Shown here piece after piece: positions 9,901-23,600 of a stretch of DNA of 64,000 bases. The notes under the pieces were generated by a model. That model was not told the DNA's origin. It saw only the letters and a program-made list of their open reading frames with translations, and did not search any database. The position numbers and the translations under genes were made by a program. Positions within the stretch are counted from its first letter, which is position 1; each line of letters starts with the position of its first letter. Source of the DNA: Pegea sp. RAD2-039. Its lineage: Eukaryota > Chordata > Thaliacea > Salpida > Salpidae. The DNA lies in the NCBI GenBank assembly GCA_034620365.1, contig JAQGEQ010000390.1, positions 1-64,000 on the forward strand. The letters run 5' to 3'.

Positions 9901-12741
9901 AAATTAGAGATTTTTAAAACTATTTTTTTTGTTAAAAGCAATTCTTTTAAAATATATTTGATTTGTTATTAAAAAAAGATTAGTTTAAAATGAATTGCTT
10001 CTTGAAAAGTAATTTTATTTTAATGAATATTATTTGTAGAAATTTCAAATAAATAAAACAGATAGAAAAATAAAACTTTGAAAATAATTATTTCAAATAT
10101 TTGTAAAATTAAATATCAAAAATTCTGTGTGTTCAAAATTATTTATAAATTTGGAAATATATTTTTGAACTGAAACAAATAATTTAGAAATTGTAGAACA
10201 GAGTTAATCGATTTGTTAATTCCAACTAAATCGGTTTTTAGGATTTGCAGGTTAGAGAGTTTAAAAAGATTTTGTTTCACAAAAATTGGAGCTTTAAATA
10301 AAAACTCTAAAAATAATTCAGCAACAAATTTTTTTTCTTTAAAATTTTTGGCAAAAGTCGAAAAATTTGGAGATAAAAGTAGAAAGTCAATTATAGGAAG
10401 TTTCTTGAAAGCATTATTTCAAAAAATTAACTAATAAATAGATAAAGTTCATCATTAATATCTGATTTTATTTTTAGAAGATTTGAAATTAATTAAAATG
10501 AAGTTAGATTCAAAAAAATTTTTAAATTTAAACAACTTTTACATGAATTCATAATTCTTATTAAATTATATTTCTGACAGAGTTTCCAAACCTTTTTTTT
10601 GAAATTGTAAAGGTTAATTAAAAGATTTATTTTAAATTTTTATTTTGAAACACTCAAAAGATGACATTTTATGAAAATTAAATTATATCTATCTGCTTAA
10701 GTTGCAACATAAAATACAAAACAGTAAAGTAAGTCTATAATTCAAATTTTAGTGTGATGTGTACTGAGCTGACATTGATAAAAAAAATGCTTAAAGAACA
10801 TTTCGAAAATTATTTACAAAATTAAATGATGTAAGAACAAGAAATAAACAAAAGCATAAAATTAAATTGACAAAATCAGCAATTATTGAAAATTAGACAT
10901 ATTTATTGATATCTTGTTTACTTTAAAAGAAAAATTATTAAGAATCAATAAATAAAAAAAAATTATTTATTTTTTAAAGTTTTAACATCAAGGTCTTGAA
11001 AATCAAAAAATCAAATTCAAGAAATTATTATTTCTAATTTGTAATTAAATGTTTTAAAACTTTCATTAAATTGAAACTAATTGAAATAAGTTTGATGAAT
11101 TGCAATTAGCTTCAACTTAACTTCACAATCAATTAAATAAAATATTTAATCTAAAATATAAACTTGAAATCGATATTATCAAATAATATAGATTTTAAAA
11201 GTCTACTAAAAGACAGTTTCATTTCTTTAAAAAAGTTTTAAAAAGTTGTAAATTTGGTCGTTACAAAACACTTATATAACATTTCAAATCAAAATCAGAT
11301 ATTCAACTTTCCATTAAAACTAATGATTTAAAATATTTAAATAAATCAATTTAAAAGAAGTCATTATTAGCTGCTGTAAAAAGAGATAATCGTTTCAGTA
11401 AAATTAATGTGATAAAAACTATCTGTAAAATCTTTTCTAAGATTATCTAATTATATTGGCTTAGTACATAAGGTTTAGAAAGTTAACAAAAAAAATTATC
11501 TGATTAAATATAATCGAAATAATTTGTAAGATCTTATCACCAAGGAAAAACTCTTATACAACTTATTGAAAGTTCATAGCACTTAGCTAATTTACTATTT
11601 ACTTCCAATACCTTCTAGAACCTCAAATATTGATGAAAGTTATCAGATTTCGTTTAAACTTTTTTCATAAGTCCTTCAATCAGATAAACCTTCTTTTATT
11701 AATGCATCTTTACCGGACTTTCTTTCGATTATTATTCAATGTTTGATTTGATTTCTTTGAACATTTACTAAAGGTTTAAGTAGGTTACTTAAATGTCTAA
11801 TAAATTTGTACGCGATTAAGATGACGCGAGAAAAACTGTTTGCTTTTTACAAAGCAAATTAAAATTAGTAGCAGTATGTAGGACATATATAAAAGTAGAA
11901 ACGTAATATTAGTATTTTTTGATGATTTAATTTAAAGTTAAAGATGACTTTTAAGACATTTATCTAAAAGAGTTTGCCGAAAGATAGAATTTCTTATTAA
12001 TAGAGAAGTAATTAAAGTTGTAAATCTACGATGAAAATTTGAAATAGATGATTTATAACTCCATCTAAATTTACAAAAGATTTAATTTTAACTTTTATAC
12101 TTTTTCTGATTTTCAATTTAAGTTTCAATAATTTTGTTTTGATTCATAACTTTTTCTTAATTATTTTAAATTGTGATGCTGAAGACCTTTTCATCTCATC
12201 TAAGCAGTCCTGAAAAGATTTCGTAAATTTCTTGTATTCTAATCAGTAACAAAAAAGTTTTACTAAATTTTAGACAAATGAAAATATTCGTGAAAAGTTT
12301 ACAAGAAACACAGTTTAACGAATTCAGGAAATATTCTTCAAAAAAATAAAGATACCATAATCTCATGAAGAATAATTCAAGTTGTTGAACAAAACTTTAA
12401 ATGTTACTGACTAACAATACTCGAAAAAAAAAACTAAAGAAACGCGACTGAACGGCAAAAAAAAACAGAGAGAGAACCTATCACATGTGGACATATTTGA
12501 AATGTTTTTAAGGCTTCGGCTTGAAGGTATGATTTGTAAAATAGGTTCTTCAAAGAGTAAAGTAGAAGATATATTAATAAACGTAACAAGGAAGCACAAT
12601 TATTCCATCAAATTATATGAGAAGTTTTTGTGGGTTAGTAAGAAATCAAATTATAACGAGAAAGATAAGTTTAAATGACTCATAAACTAAAAAAGTCTCA
12701 GACGGGAATATCAAAAAGTTAAATTAGAAAAATATGAGTTT
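6954..12741. other. Intergenic AT-rich desert
   Basis: About 5.8 kb of A/T-rich DNA with short homopolymer runs and imperfect AT inverted repeats (for example around 7190-7245). The only compact GC-containing island is at 8641-8705. Two short open frames (10213-10434 + and 12487-12678 +) have non-ATG starts and no recognised domain. I do not call a gene here. Confidence 0.6.
8655..8702. promoter_or_regulatory. CRE palindrome plus CTCF-like site
   Basis: TGACGTCA lies at 8655-8662, followed 27 bp later by tagcgccactagtg (8689-8702). Read on the - strand, the latter is CACTAGTGGCGCTA, close to the CCACYAG-GG-GGCGC core known for CTCF. The island sits alone in kilobases of A/T-rich DNA, which argues for selection. 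Occupancy is unknown. Confidence 0.4.
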
Positions 12742-14648
12742 TTAAAGATTAGTAACCATATTAACTCCACCAGTTCTTAAATCAATCCTAGCTTTTGTAG
12801 CAGAGTCTGAAGTGCCAGGAAGAGTATAAGAGCAAGGAGTCTCATTATTATTAGCATATGAAGAGTTTCGTCTTTGATCTTTACTCACAGCGGACGCGAC
12901 CGCGTTCTTATATTGCCTCTTCACTAGAATCGCGTGCATGGACTTACAATTTGGACCACTAAGTTTACCATAAGATGGGTCCGGGCCTAATGCGGCCCAG
13001 CTGGTCACTGTGTCGGTAGGACTAATAAATCCTCCATGTTCTGTATCAATCACCTCTTCATCTTGAGGTAACGATGACAACATGACGTCATCATCTCCGA
13101 CAGATTCGTCAGGAAGATGAGATGATCTGATAATATTTTCAACTTCTAAATCATTTTCTGAATCAGAAGATCCATTTTCTTTTCGAGAATCTAAGATTTG
13201 TGGTCTTATCAAACGCTTTAGTTCGTTTCTACGCGATCCATCTTCACGAGGAGGAGTCTTCTCGCGTCTATTCTGCATCTGGGAGTCTGTATCGTACCCC
13301 TGATCCGTCGAAAGAGGATCAGAACTCCTCCCGTTTCGTGGATGTCGGCAACTCCCGTTACAAGTGAAAGTGTTCTTTGTTCGATCTTCCAAATCATCTA
13401 CGTCACAAAGACGCGAATCTTCTGGAAGAGTCCGGATTGTTCTAGGATCACAACGATGTTGGAATGATCCCGGAGGTCTTCTCTGTTGATGAGAAGATCT
13501 TTGAAGATGCTGAGATGAGTCCCGACTATCGAAGCTGCTGCTATGGTTACTCTGTCGCTCAGCGGATGATGACGATAAAGAAGCGCGATCGAAATACTGC
13601 GCGCGTTGTTGTTGTTGCCTGAATCTGGGGTCTTGGGGCGTTTGAGCAGCATCAGAGGAGTATTGAATAGGATTTGTTACCTTTGAAGAAATCACTTTTA
13701 AATACTTTGATTTAAACTCAAAGATCTGAACTGACCTGCCTAAGAAGTTCCAAACCATTCGAGTCATCTGTTGGTTGTTGGGGAGATTTTCTAAAAGACC
13801 CTAAAGTCTCATAAAAGTGAGATGGATGCGGGCAAGTGGATTCAGATGAAGTTGTCACACTTCGACAATGACAACCAGGTCGGACTCGTCTTACTGGACC
13901 ATGTCTAGGTTGATTCATGTCCTCATGTAAGTGGTCATAACATCCTGAGCCTGCCCCACTACATTGACAGAATGGGACATGACGTGGTTGTTCGTAGAAG
14001 TGGTTGCTCGTTGAAGTGCCTTTTCGGTCATATTTACGAGGCAGAGAACATTCAGTTGAATTACAATTGATACAGTGATGGACTTGGGTTGGTTTTGGGA
14101 CTGGTCCACTACTACTGGTCCTTTGGTGTTGGACGTAACTGTTCCAACTTATATTTGATGAATTAGCTGAACAATGAGGATAGTATTTAGAATCTGAGAA
14201 GTTTTTGAAGATTAGATGAGTCAGGGTCTTGTTGGATCTGATCTCACCTGATCCTTCTGATCTACAGACACAACAAGATGCAGAACAACTTGTAAGATCA
14301 TGAGGAAGAGATCCTGCTGATGAAGGTCCAATCAGGGGACAATTCTGCTCCCCTATTTGACTCTCTGTGAAGTTGAGGGTCTGGGCGCGAGCCCCAGTTG
14401 GTGGTAAGGGACGAGACTCTGAAATTAGAAAAAATTTTGTAAAAAGAAGGACCACTTCGGTGGTGACCCGCACCTTCTGAGCAAGATTGGGGCGAATGTA
14501 ATGAATGATTGACCAATGGGAACCCAGATGAGGTCCGGTGACCCACAGGAGGTACTAGATGTCTTCTTCCGTTCGAATGAGGAGTGTGTGTCCGAGAAAA
14601 GTCATCTTTTTTGAGATGATGAATCAATTCATTGACTTTTCCTCGAAC
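12742..14648 (-). CDS. Long Cys-rich cytoplasmic tail with PDZ ligand
   Basis: Three exons (14648-14474, 14418-13736, 13680-12742) code about 600 residues after helix 7. The middle exon is rich in Cys pairs and clusters ([36 protein letters not shown]), unusual for a cytosolic tail. The last exon is disordered, with Gln-rich (RQQQQR), Ser-rich and acidic stretches ([15 protein letters not shown]) and basic patches suited to phosphorylation. The C-terminus GGVNMVTNL matches the PDZ ligand of vertebrate latrophilins. Exon sequence here is visibly GC-richer than flanking DNA. A TGACGTCA lies inside the coding sequence at 13083. Confidence 0.88.
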
Positions 14649-17600
14649 CTGAGTCAAAAAAAAATCATAAATTTCGAAAAAAACCTCAGCGGTAAATTAA
14701 TTTACTTGTTCGTCAAAAACAAAGTAGATCATGAAGCACGCGACTCCATACAAGACACTAAAGATGCAAGACAACCAAGCTGTGACCTCTTGTTGTGTCC
14801 CACACATCCAAGGAATAAGACTGGCCCACAGTCCAGCTAAAAGGGCGTTGACCAGGCAGATTTTCTGGGTTGAAACTCTAAAGAAAAAGTTTTAAATCTC
14901 AAAATTGGAATCAAAAGATTGATTTAAGATCTTTTATATGAAGGAAGTAGACAGAGAGATGGTTTTATTACAAAGTAGTCGACTAGAGACGTCAATAAAA
15001 CTTAATTTTATGAGATATGATGATGTTTTTATCTCACAACTTAAATTGAAAGCTTACCTTAGCATTTTACGTTTAATACTTTGATGGTTAAGCTCTGTAG
15101 AGTAACATAACTTCTTTAAAACAAGAATAATGCAGGCAACTGAACTAAGAACTGCTGCTAATAAAGGGATAACAACCGAATAAATTGTAAATTCATCTGA
15201 ACTAATCCAACATCTACAGAAAATTCGTTTCAGTTATTTCAATTTTATGTTTTTAAAAACTCACATTTCATTTTGACTATATGCTTGATGGTTTGCGATT
15301 GATGTGATGATGACTGTAACTGTTGGAATAGCGTAACCTATTAAATAATATCTCTTCCATCTTCTGTTTTGATCAACTATTTCATCAGCTATTAGCAGAT
15401 GTAGGCAACTAATTGCTGACCAAGTAGCAGATGATATAATTCCAAAATGTAGAATTACAGCTACAACTCCACAAAGCTATAGATGAAAATATTTAGATAA
15501 ATTGTTCACATTTAAAAGAGATTTTTAAACAAAATCAATATTTAATTAGTTGATAACTAGCCAGGAAACGTACTGCTTTAAATTGCATTTGATTAATTCC
15601 ACCAGCGAAACACACAGACGTAATTAGAACATTTAAAACCATATTCTTATTTATAGTATTTTCATCAAGTTCCATACTACAAAAAAAGAGAGTTGCAAAT
15701 TAGATTTAAAACTAAATTTGATTCAATCATGAAATACAAACCTATAAAAAGAAAGTAAGATTTCAACAACCGCTAGAATAACAATCGCAAAAATTATTCC
15801 AACTCTAATTATCAAAAGGTATTCAATTTTTGAGTTTGCGGAGCTAACATCTTCTTCATCTTTACTCTTCCCTCGATTTTCTAGACTTTCATTAAACCAA
15901 TTATTTGGAAAGTCTTTGTCTGATGATAAAAGAGCAAATGACGTCATATGATTACATTCACAAGTAATCTGGTTTGAGGTTTTAGAAGTTGTCATGCAAC
16001 CATTTCCTGACCATTTACCATAAGCTTGACCATCAGTACTGGAAATAAACCATTTAGATGAAGATGGAAATATATTAAAGTGATGTTTACCTCATTAAAT
16101 CCCAGAAAGCACATTCGTTGAAGTCAAAGTTGTTTTGTTGAGAAAATTTCAACTTTATCTTCCCGGATGTCAACAAGACTTTTTGTGGTTTAAGAACAGA
16201 TGAACCAACTGTAGCTGCGGATACTAAGATCACATCTGAATTAACCGGATAAATCTTCGATCCAAATCCTTCATTATCTTCCATAAAAGTCCCAATATCT
16301 TCCAAACGAATAAAGACTAAAGCAATCCGATCTTTATCTTTCAGATCACCAAATCTTGCTCCTTCAAATGTAACTGTTGCATCTTTTTCTACCTCCCAGG
16401 TAGCTTTGGATGCTGATTTTGCAGATTCGACCATCAACTTCAAGTTTACATGCGGTCCACTCCATTTAGAGTCATATCTCTGGTTGTCAGTTGTTACGTC
16501 AGCAAAAAGAAGCATCGCGACTTGTTCCAAAGAAGCAACCAGACGCTCTGATGTCTCTCTCTGTTGTCAATCAAATGAAGCGTAAAAAAAGTTGTCAATT
16601 TTACGGAGGTTTTGTTTAATTTAAGCTATGTGATCAAAGAGCAAGTCTTAGTGCAAATCAAACCCGTGGAGGATACTTTAATCTTCTAAATTTAAAGATT
16701 TTAAAAACAAACCCTCATTGAGACATCTAGTTGCTGCCAGAGGGTCTTCAAATCTTCATCCAGTAAAACGTTCGAAATTTCAACAAAGTTGGAAGTCAAT
16801 GTTGCAGCACTTGGCAAGTCGCTTTCAGCATTTTTTAAAATAACTGAAAAAAAAATAACTTTTTTTACAACTTTTGCTATCTTGTAGCTATCTATCTCAA
16901 CCAAACACTGTATCAGGAACTAATCAAACTCATTAAAATAATTTCTGTGAAATATTAGCAAAACGGCGGTGACATTGTTGTATGCCAAGCACGTAAAAGT
17001 ACTTGATAGAAACACAAATACAAGTAAAAACAGGTGAAAACACATACACGTAAAGTTATTCACACTTTATTTTCACGTTTTTTCAAGCTATTAGTGGAGA
17101 GTATAGGCAAATGTCTGAAAGTTTTACAATGAAAAATCACTAAGATTAAATTAACAAGGCATCAGATGGTATCTGTGACGTTACAGGTGTTTTAAAACCA
17201 CAAATAAATATAACTAGTAAATAAGATTTCAAATTAGTGAAGTTTTTTACGAAATACTTGTCACTAATATAGAAATTAGTGTTTGATTAATGTATTAATA
17301 AGTTTTTTTAATTAGAAGTTGAACATGAAGTGTTTCGAAATGAAATCACGCCGATATAAAAAGGGCGTTTTTACTTCACTGTAAACCGTTTACTGAACAT
17401 TAATCACAAAATTTGATAGAAGAGTAAAAACCCGAATAACAAACACAAAAGCTTTTTCTTATTGTCAGTAAACAATCATACCGCTGACAGATCTAACCAT
17501 CAACAGTTTGATAAACAAACAAATAAACACTAGATGAAAAACTCACCAAATAAAGTATCGATAACTTCAATTATATCCCAAGAAGACATTATCTTTCGAT

Positions 17601-20600
17601 TTCTCTGGACTTCTTCTATTAATTCGTCACACAGGCTTCTCGCGTTTCTTCTATTTATCTGTAAAAACCACAAAAATATCTTTTAATGGATTCTGAACAG
17701 GAATTTTAGAAGTGATTTCAAAACAGCTTTTATTGCTAAGCAACAAGATGAAGAAGTCTTTTTAAGATCTTAATTTAATTCAGTGATTTTATACAAATGT
17801 AATTGATGGAATACCAACCGAATTCTTTAAGCTGATAAGCCATGGTGACGTACATTGTTTAAAATCAGGGAGATCCATCCAATAAACATCTTCTAAACCT
17901 CCACCGCACTTCCAAAAGACTTCACCTTTACTAGGTGCTCCTAAATATCCAAACTCAACAATCTGGTGGTCAGTGGTTGCTAGGAGACACTTACCTGGAC
18001 ATGGCAACACCGCTACAGTGTCATGACGAGTCGCTGGCCACGATAAGCCACTTATATTCCTTTGTGGACATTGACGAGATGGGACAGAGGGCTTTTTATG
18101 TGGAGAAGTACTTGATACAGACGGATGAACTGTAAAGAAAATATATTAGAAGAAATAAATAAGATGACACTTAGATCAATTCAAGGATTGAATAGAGAGG
18201 GACTCATAGTGAAAGATCTTGAAAAATAAGGAGTTTTAGAAGTTAGGTTTCTTGCAAGCATTTATTTGAAGTAGGTTGAAAAGATGTACTTGAAGATGTG
18301 ACGTTACAGTGGAATTTTCAAAGTTGTGACATTTTGAAATATTATTCTTGATGTAGTTCACATTTATTTGTGTTTTTAAAGAATCTGTTTACAGAAATAC
18401 ACTTAAAATTCTTTTAACAAATCATTTAATCTTTTGATTAAGACAAAACTTAAACTTTTTTGTCGGTTAATACCAACTATTATTTGTGAGCTGTTGGCGT
18501 TTATATCGAGAAATCAAATTGATCATTTGAACTAATGTAAACAGAACACCACAAAAGCTTTCATTGTCATTACGACGCTGCTGACTGTTAAATAGGAATT
18601 CGAACGGAAAGTTTATGAGTAAAAGTCAGACAAACGTTCAGTTTTCAGCAAACATATAATTTCAGGACAACAAAAAAATTCTATTCAATTTTTTATTGTC
18701 TTTGGGGTTTTTGATGAAAAATTTCTATTAAACATTAGCTTAGTGTAAAAGATAAAGAATAGTTGAGAAATGCAAAAAGTAAACAGAAAGTTATTTCATT
18801 GAAAATATTTTTTATTGCAGAAAAACCTAAAAATTTCTTCAAATTTTGTTTGCTTTCAAAATATACAAAGACTTGACAATATTTCAAATCAGAATGTTTA
18901 AAAATAGCTTTTAAAGGTTGGTTAAAAACATATTTTTAACTTTCGAACATTAGTAGAATATTAAAAACCAAAATGTGTATGAACTAATGTCAAATGTGTG
19001 AAAATTATAGAAAATAAATCCTCAAAACTACTGGGACACATTCCAAAAAATCGTTAACATCAAACAGAAAAATAATCGGTTATTTCTAAAACTACTAATT
19101 TCTATTTGATAGTTCAAAGTAGAAATGGAAGATTTTTTCTCACTGTTTCTGTCAGAAGACGTTTTTGTAGTAGTTGTTGTTGTACTTGAAGTTAGAGTAG
19201 ATTTAAAGGTCTGTGTACGGGTGGTTGTAGAAGTCAGGGTAGTAGTAGCCAGTGATTGAAATTCAACATCATATAAGACAGCATCATTATCCCAAACATA
19301 AAGTTTATGATCTTTAGGATTGTAAGAGATTGAAGTTGTCTGATTGGATAACTCCGGTATTGGGATATTAACCTGTAAAGAAAAAAACCTTAAAACTGAT
19401 AATTAGGATTTAGTTTTAATCTGATAAATACTTAGAACGTTTTGAGGTTTACTTAAGAGTGATAAAAATAAAATTCTAACTTGAAAAGCAAAAATTTTTT
19501 ATTTTTTTGATGTTGGTGTTATTTGAGATTTATAACTTTCAAAGTACGTCGTTAAAGATAAAGAAAAAAGATTAATAATTGATAAGAAATTAAACAATAA
19601 AAGCTATGAAGTCCACTTGTTTCAAAAAGTGATAACAATTTTTCAATTTAAATAATTTCCTAAAGTTTTCCTAAAGTTTTATAAGTTCAAAAAATACTTT
19701 TGTAGATAAATAATAACAATAATAAATAAATAATTACTAATTAAAAACTGACTTTTTCTCCATGTTCAGAGGTTGTGTTGAACTTATAGTCAATCACCAG
19801 CGATGTATAATTGACTACATATAGGCATCCACATGTCATAAACGCATTTATTGCAGACATTTTATAGTAATTGGTATTGTAGGTTCTGATCACAGATAAA
19901 CTGTGTCTATCAAGTCTAAAAATTTGAGAAAATCAATAGATTTTTTAATAAAGAGAACAAGTTTTTTTTGCAAACATATTTTTTGGTATCAAAATCGAAA
20001 TGCATTTTGAATATTGATTAAAAGTTTCCAAACTTTTTTTGCGAAATTAAAAGAAGTCTGTTGTGAACTAGTTGAAAGTATTTTCGACTAAAAGTTGAAA
20101 TATTTACATCATAAACTGATGTTTTTATAATAAAATTACTAAAACAAGATTTATTTAATAACTTTTGAAATTTTATATCACGTTGTAGCAACTAATCCAA
20201 AAAATATGAGATATTTAGCAAAAGTATCACGTTTTTTATCAGGTGAAAATTTTATTACTTTCGTAAAAATATTTTATGTCTTTTTGAGGGTGCGCCTTAA
20301 AAAACCCATATTTTGAAACATCTAATACATGTTTAAACTCATCAAAGCCAACCAAATAAGCTTGATAACTTACTTGCTAACTACAATAGAACCTTGGTTG
20401 TTCTCAGTCGCGTAGATTGCCCAGAGACCTTGTTCATCAACAGCAAGATCTATGTCTGTATCGTAGTGAAAATCAGTGTCATCACCATAAGGAGATGTAT
20501 TCATGTAATTAGCATGTGGTAGAACTGCAGTGACTCGTTTGTCTTGATTGTATAAAGAGATCTTAACCACTTTTCGTGTTTGTTCCTGCACAAGATCACA

Positions 20601-23600
20601 TAAGTCTTAGAGATTGGATTTTTACTTTTATAAAGATTAAATTTAAATGTCTTTTTGGTGATAATCTTTGAAATATTTTTTGATGAAAACTCACCAAGTT
20701 GTAATAAATGTGATTATCATAGACTAGAAAGCCAGTTCCTGCTATTGTATCTGGCAGGTGATGAAACGTATCAGCTTTTCCTTTCCTCATCTTTTCAGGA
20801 GTCGCATATTCCCAAAGATTTGAAGACACAAAACGAACAGCTGCCATTTGATAGATTCTAAAAAATCAAAATTAAAAAAAATAAAATTTTTTCAATTTGA
20901 GATTTTCTGAAACTAACTTTGGATTTTGTAGAAGAGGGTCTCTCATCCAAGCTGAAACCTTTGCAGGTTTAGCTTGTTCATATCTTACACGAGATGAAAT
21001 GCTCTTTATACCTCCTGTGCATGACTCATCTACAAAAAAATCAATAAACTTGACATTAATTGAATACCTTGACAAAACATTAAATAAAAAAAGATTATTT
21101 ATCAATAAAACTTCCTAATGAAGATATGAACTTTTTTCTTGGCATCTATTGATTAAACATTTACTAAGAAGGAAACAAACAAGTAGAAAAAGTTTCTAAT
21201 TATATTTCGAAACGCTTTTGAAGTCTTCTGTATGACTTTACAATAGAAAGCGTTTTGTCTTACAGGTTACATCACCATAAAGATATTTTTTTGTGTAATT
21301 ATAAAAAGTTTGCTGAGATAATAACACAAGTTAACTGAAACGGTTGTTTTTAAGGTTTGTTAATAAATTATCGTTGATTTTGCTTCATGTTCAAATTTTT
21401 TAACATGAAACACTTAATATTTCAGTTTGTTAGTTGTGTTGTTGTCAAATTTTAATGGGTTTGCAAATGATAAAACTGGTCACAATGACCAGTCCATGGC
21501 AAAAGGTCACTAAATTGATTGACGTTTGTGAAAAGCATCATATAATTAAACCAATAGGACATCATAAAACGTCGAGGTGAACGTTAAAATTATTTGTAAA
21601 ATGTGCAGATGGTTAACATATGTTAAAATACCAAAAAGAAAAAGGAGTTTTTGCTAAAATATTGGAATTATGTTGAATGTAAATAGGATTTTTAAAAACA
21701 AAAATAAAAAGTGTGGAGAAAATAATATTTTGATGAAGATATAAATTTAGAGATTAGTGCTAGAAAATGTTTTCTGTCCTGACACCTTTTCATGAAACAC
21801 CACAAAGTTCGAAATTGGATTAAGCTAGTGAAATTTAACTGCCTCATTTTATTATCAGAGTTTAGTACAATCAATAAAACATCACACATTACACATATGC
21901 TATTATTTCTCACTGCTTTTTAATAATTCAACAATTATAAAAGTTATCATGCTATCTTTTATATAAAGCAAGAACTGATGAAAGTTATAATTGCTTCAAA
22001 CTTTCATATAATTGCTTCATAAGAAATTGTTTTGAAAAAGGTCAAGCTAAAAGGTGATTGGTTGATATTCACAAATCGCCTTGGAGTTGTTTTTAAACAA
22101 CAAACTTTCTGTTGAGGACTATTTTGTACTTTTTAGTGTTTGTTGAATACAAGTTATTTTATATTAAATCTTTATTTTCAACAATTGTAGACACAAACTT
22201 CAAAATATCTCTTTCATGTTTCACCATCAAGTAAGAAAAGCTCAAAAAAAAGATTATTCTGTCGTTTGTTTGAAGAATTTTTAGTTTTTACAAGAACCTC
22301 ACGAAGACACTTACCATAATACTCCATAGCTACGTTATAATCCACAAAACGTTTACCTTATATGGACTTGAAAAAAAGGACTGAAATACCAGTTAAGTTG
22401 AATACTGTTTGCTGAAAATTTCATATTAACACTTCTGTAACTTCAACTATAAATTCCGTGTTTTAATTGGCTAATTTCCGTGACATTTTGTCATGAACTG
22501 ATGAACAATTTGGCTGTCAATCAAATTTCTGCATATCTCTAGTATTATTCGATTTTCAAAAAAGGTCTTAAGTGGTGTAAAATCAATAGATGTTTTCTAG
22601 AAGCTTTCTCAAAGTTAAAAGCATCTTCTGAACAAGACATCCAACTACAATAAGGTTTCTTCTTATAATTAAAAACAAATAAAAATTCTAACTTATAAAA
22701 TATCATAGCAAGAAGATCACTCACTCTTATTCATAAACCATAATTACAGATAATTATCTTGAAAAAAAAGCTTAGATTACTAATTATTTTGTAGAAAGTT
22801 AAAAATATTTCATTTCGAAATAGGGACTTTTATGAGCATGATTACTTTCATGTTCTTTTAATAACTTGCAAAAATATTTTGTCTGAGAATACTGTCTAGA
22901 AACTGAATGTGTTGTTATCACAGCAAAAGTACAACTTCATAAAACTTCAAAAGAAAAACTATAAAATATTTTGTGAGAATTTTTCATCCTAAAAGATCTA
23001 GAATAAAAAGACATGATCTTAAAGATATTTCCTAGAGATGTAGATATATTGAATTGGTTTTTGTTGAGTACATGTAAATTTTTAAATTGTTGATCAAATT
23101 ATTTTAGGACCACAACATGAAAAACTAAGTGAGTTTTTATGTACCTCATAACTTACAAGAAGCTAAACTCAACAAGCTAGGGTTTAAACTGATCGAAAAT
23201 TGAAAATATGACTTTTTAGAAAATGATCAAACCAACCAATGACATCATCTTATTTGCTAATTATTAAGATTTGAAAGAAATAATTTCAGGCTACTTACGT
23301 AACGGTGAACATTTGTATTTAATATAAAGATATTTATTGGCATTAGGACAAGGGTCATCAAATGTTTGTCGTCCAACTACAAAGCTGCATTGTCCTCTAT
23401 TTCCACACCTTTGAATAAAAAAAAAATTAGAGAAAAAAATTTAACTGAAAATATGACAGAAACAAAATAATGAATTTTCTATATTTGTCGACCTTTGCGT
23501 TGATTAATGAAATAATTTATTTTTATTGATCAAAAGCAAAAGTTAGTTTGAGGCATTTCACTTTTTATAACCTCATTTAATCAATAATTGAAGTTTACTT

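Noticed and set aside
10213..10434. 73-codon + frame
   Set aside because: Starts with TTG, rich in Lys, Phe and Asn as expected from A/T-rich DNA, no splice context or recognised domain.
12487..12678. 63-codon + frame just downstream of the receptor stop
   Set aside because: Peptide looks somewhat protein-like, but it starts with GTG, lies antisense to the receptor's likely 3' UTR and has no partner exon.
14559..14840. 93-codon + frame
   Set aside because: Shadow of the receptor exons for helices 6-7 and the start of the tail on the other strand.
22310..22375. Possible small - strand exon within the receptor intron
   Set aside because: It has gtaag-like and ag-like borders, but the lectin and olfactomedin exons already join in phase without it and no domain residue is missing there.
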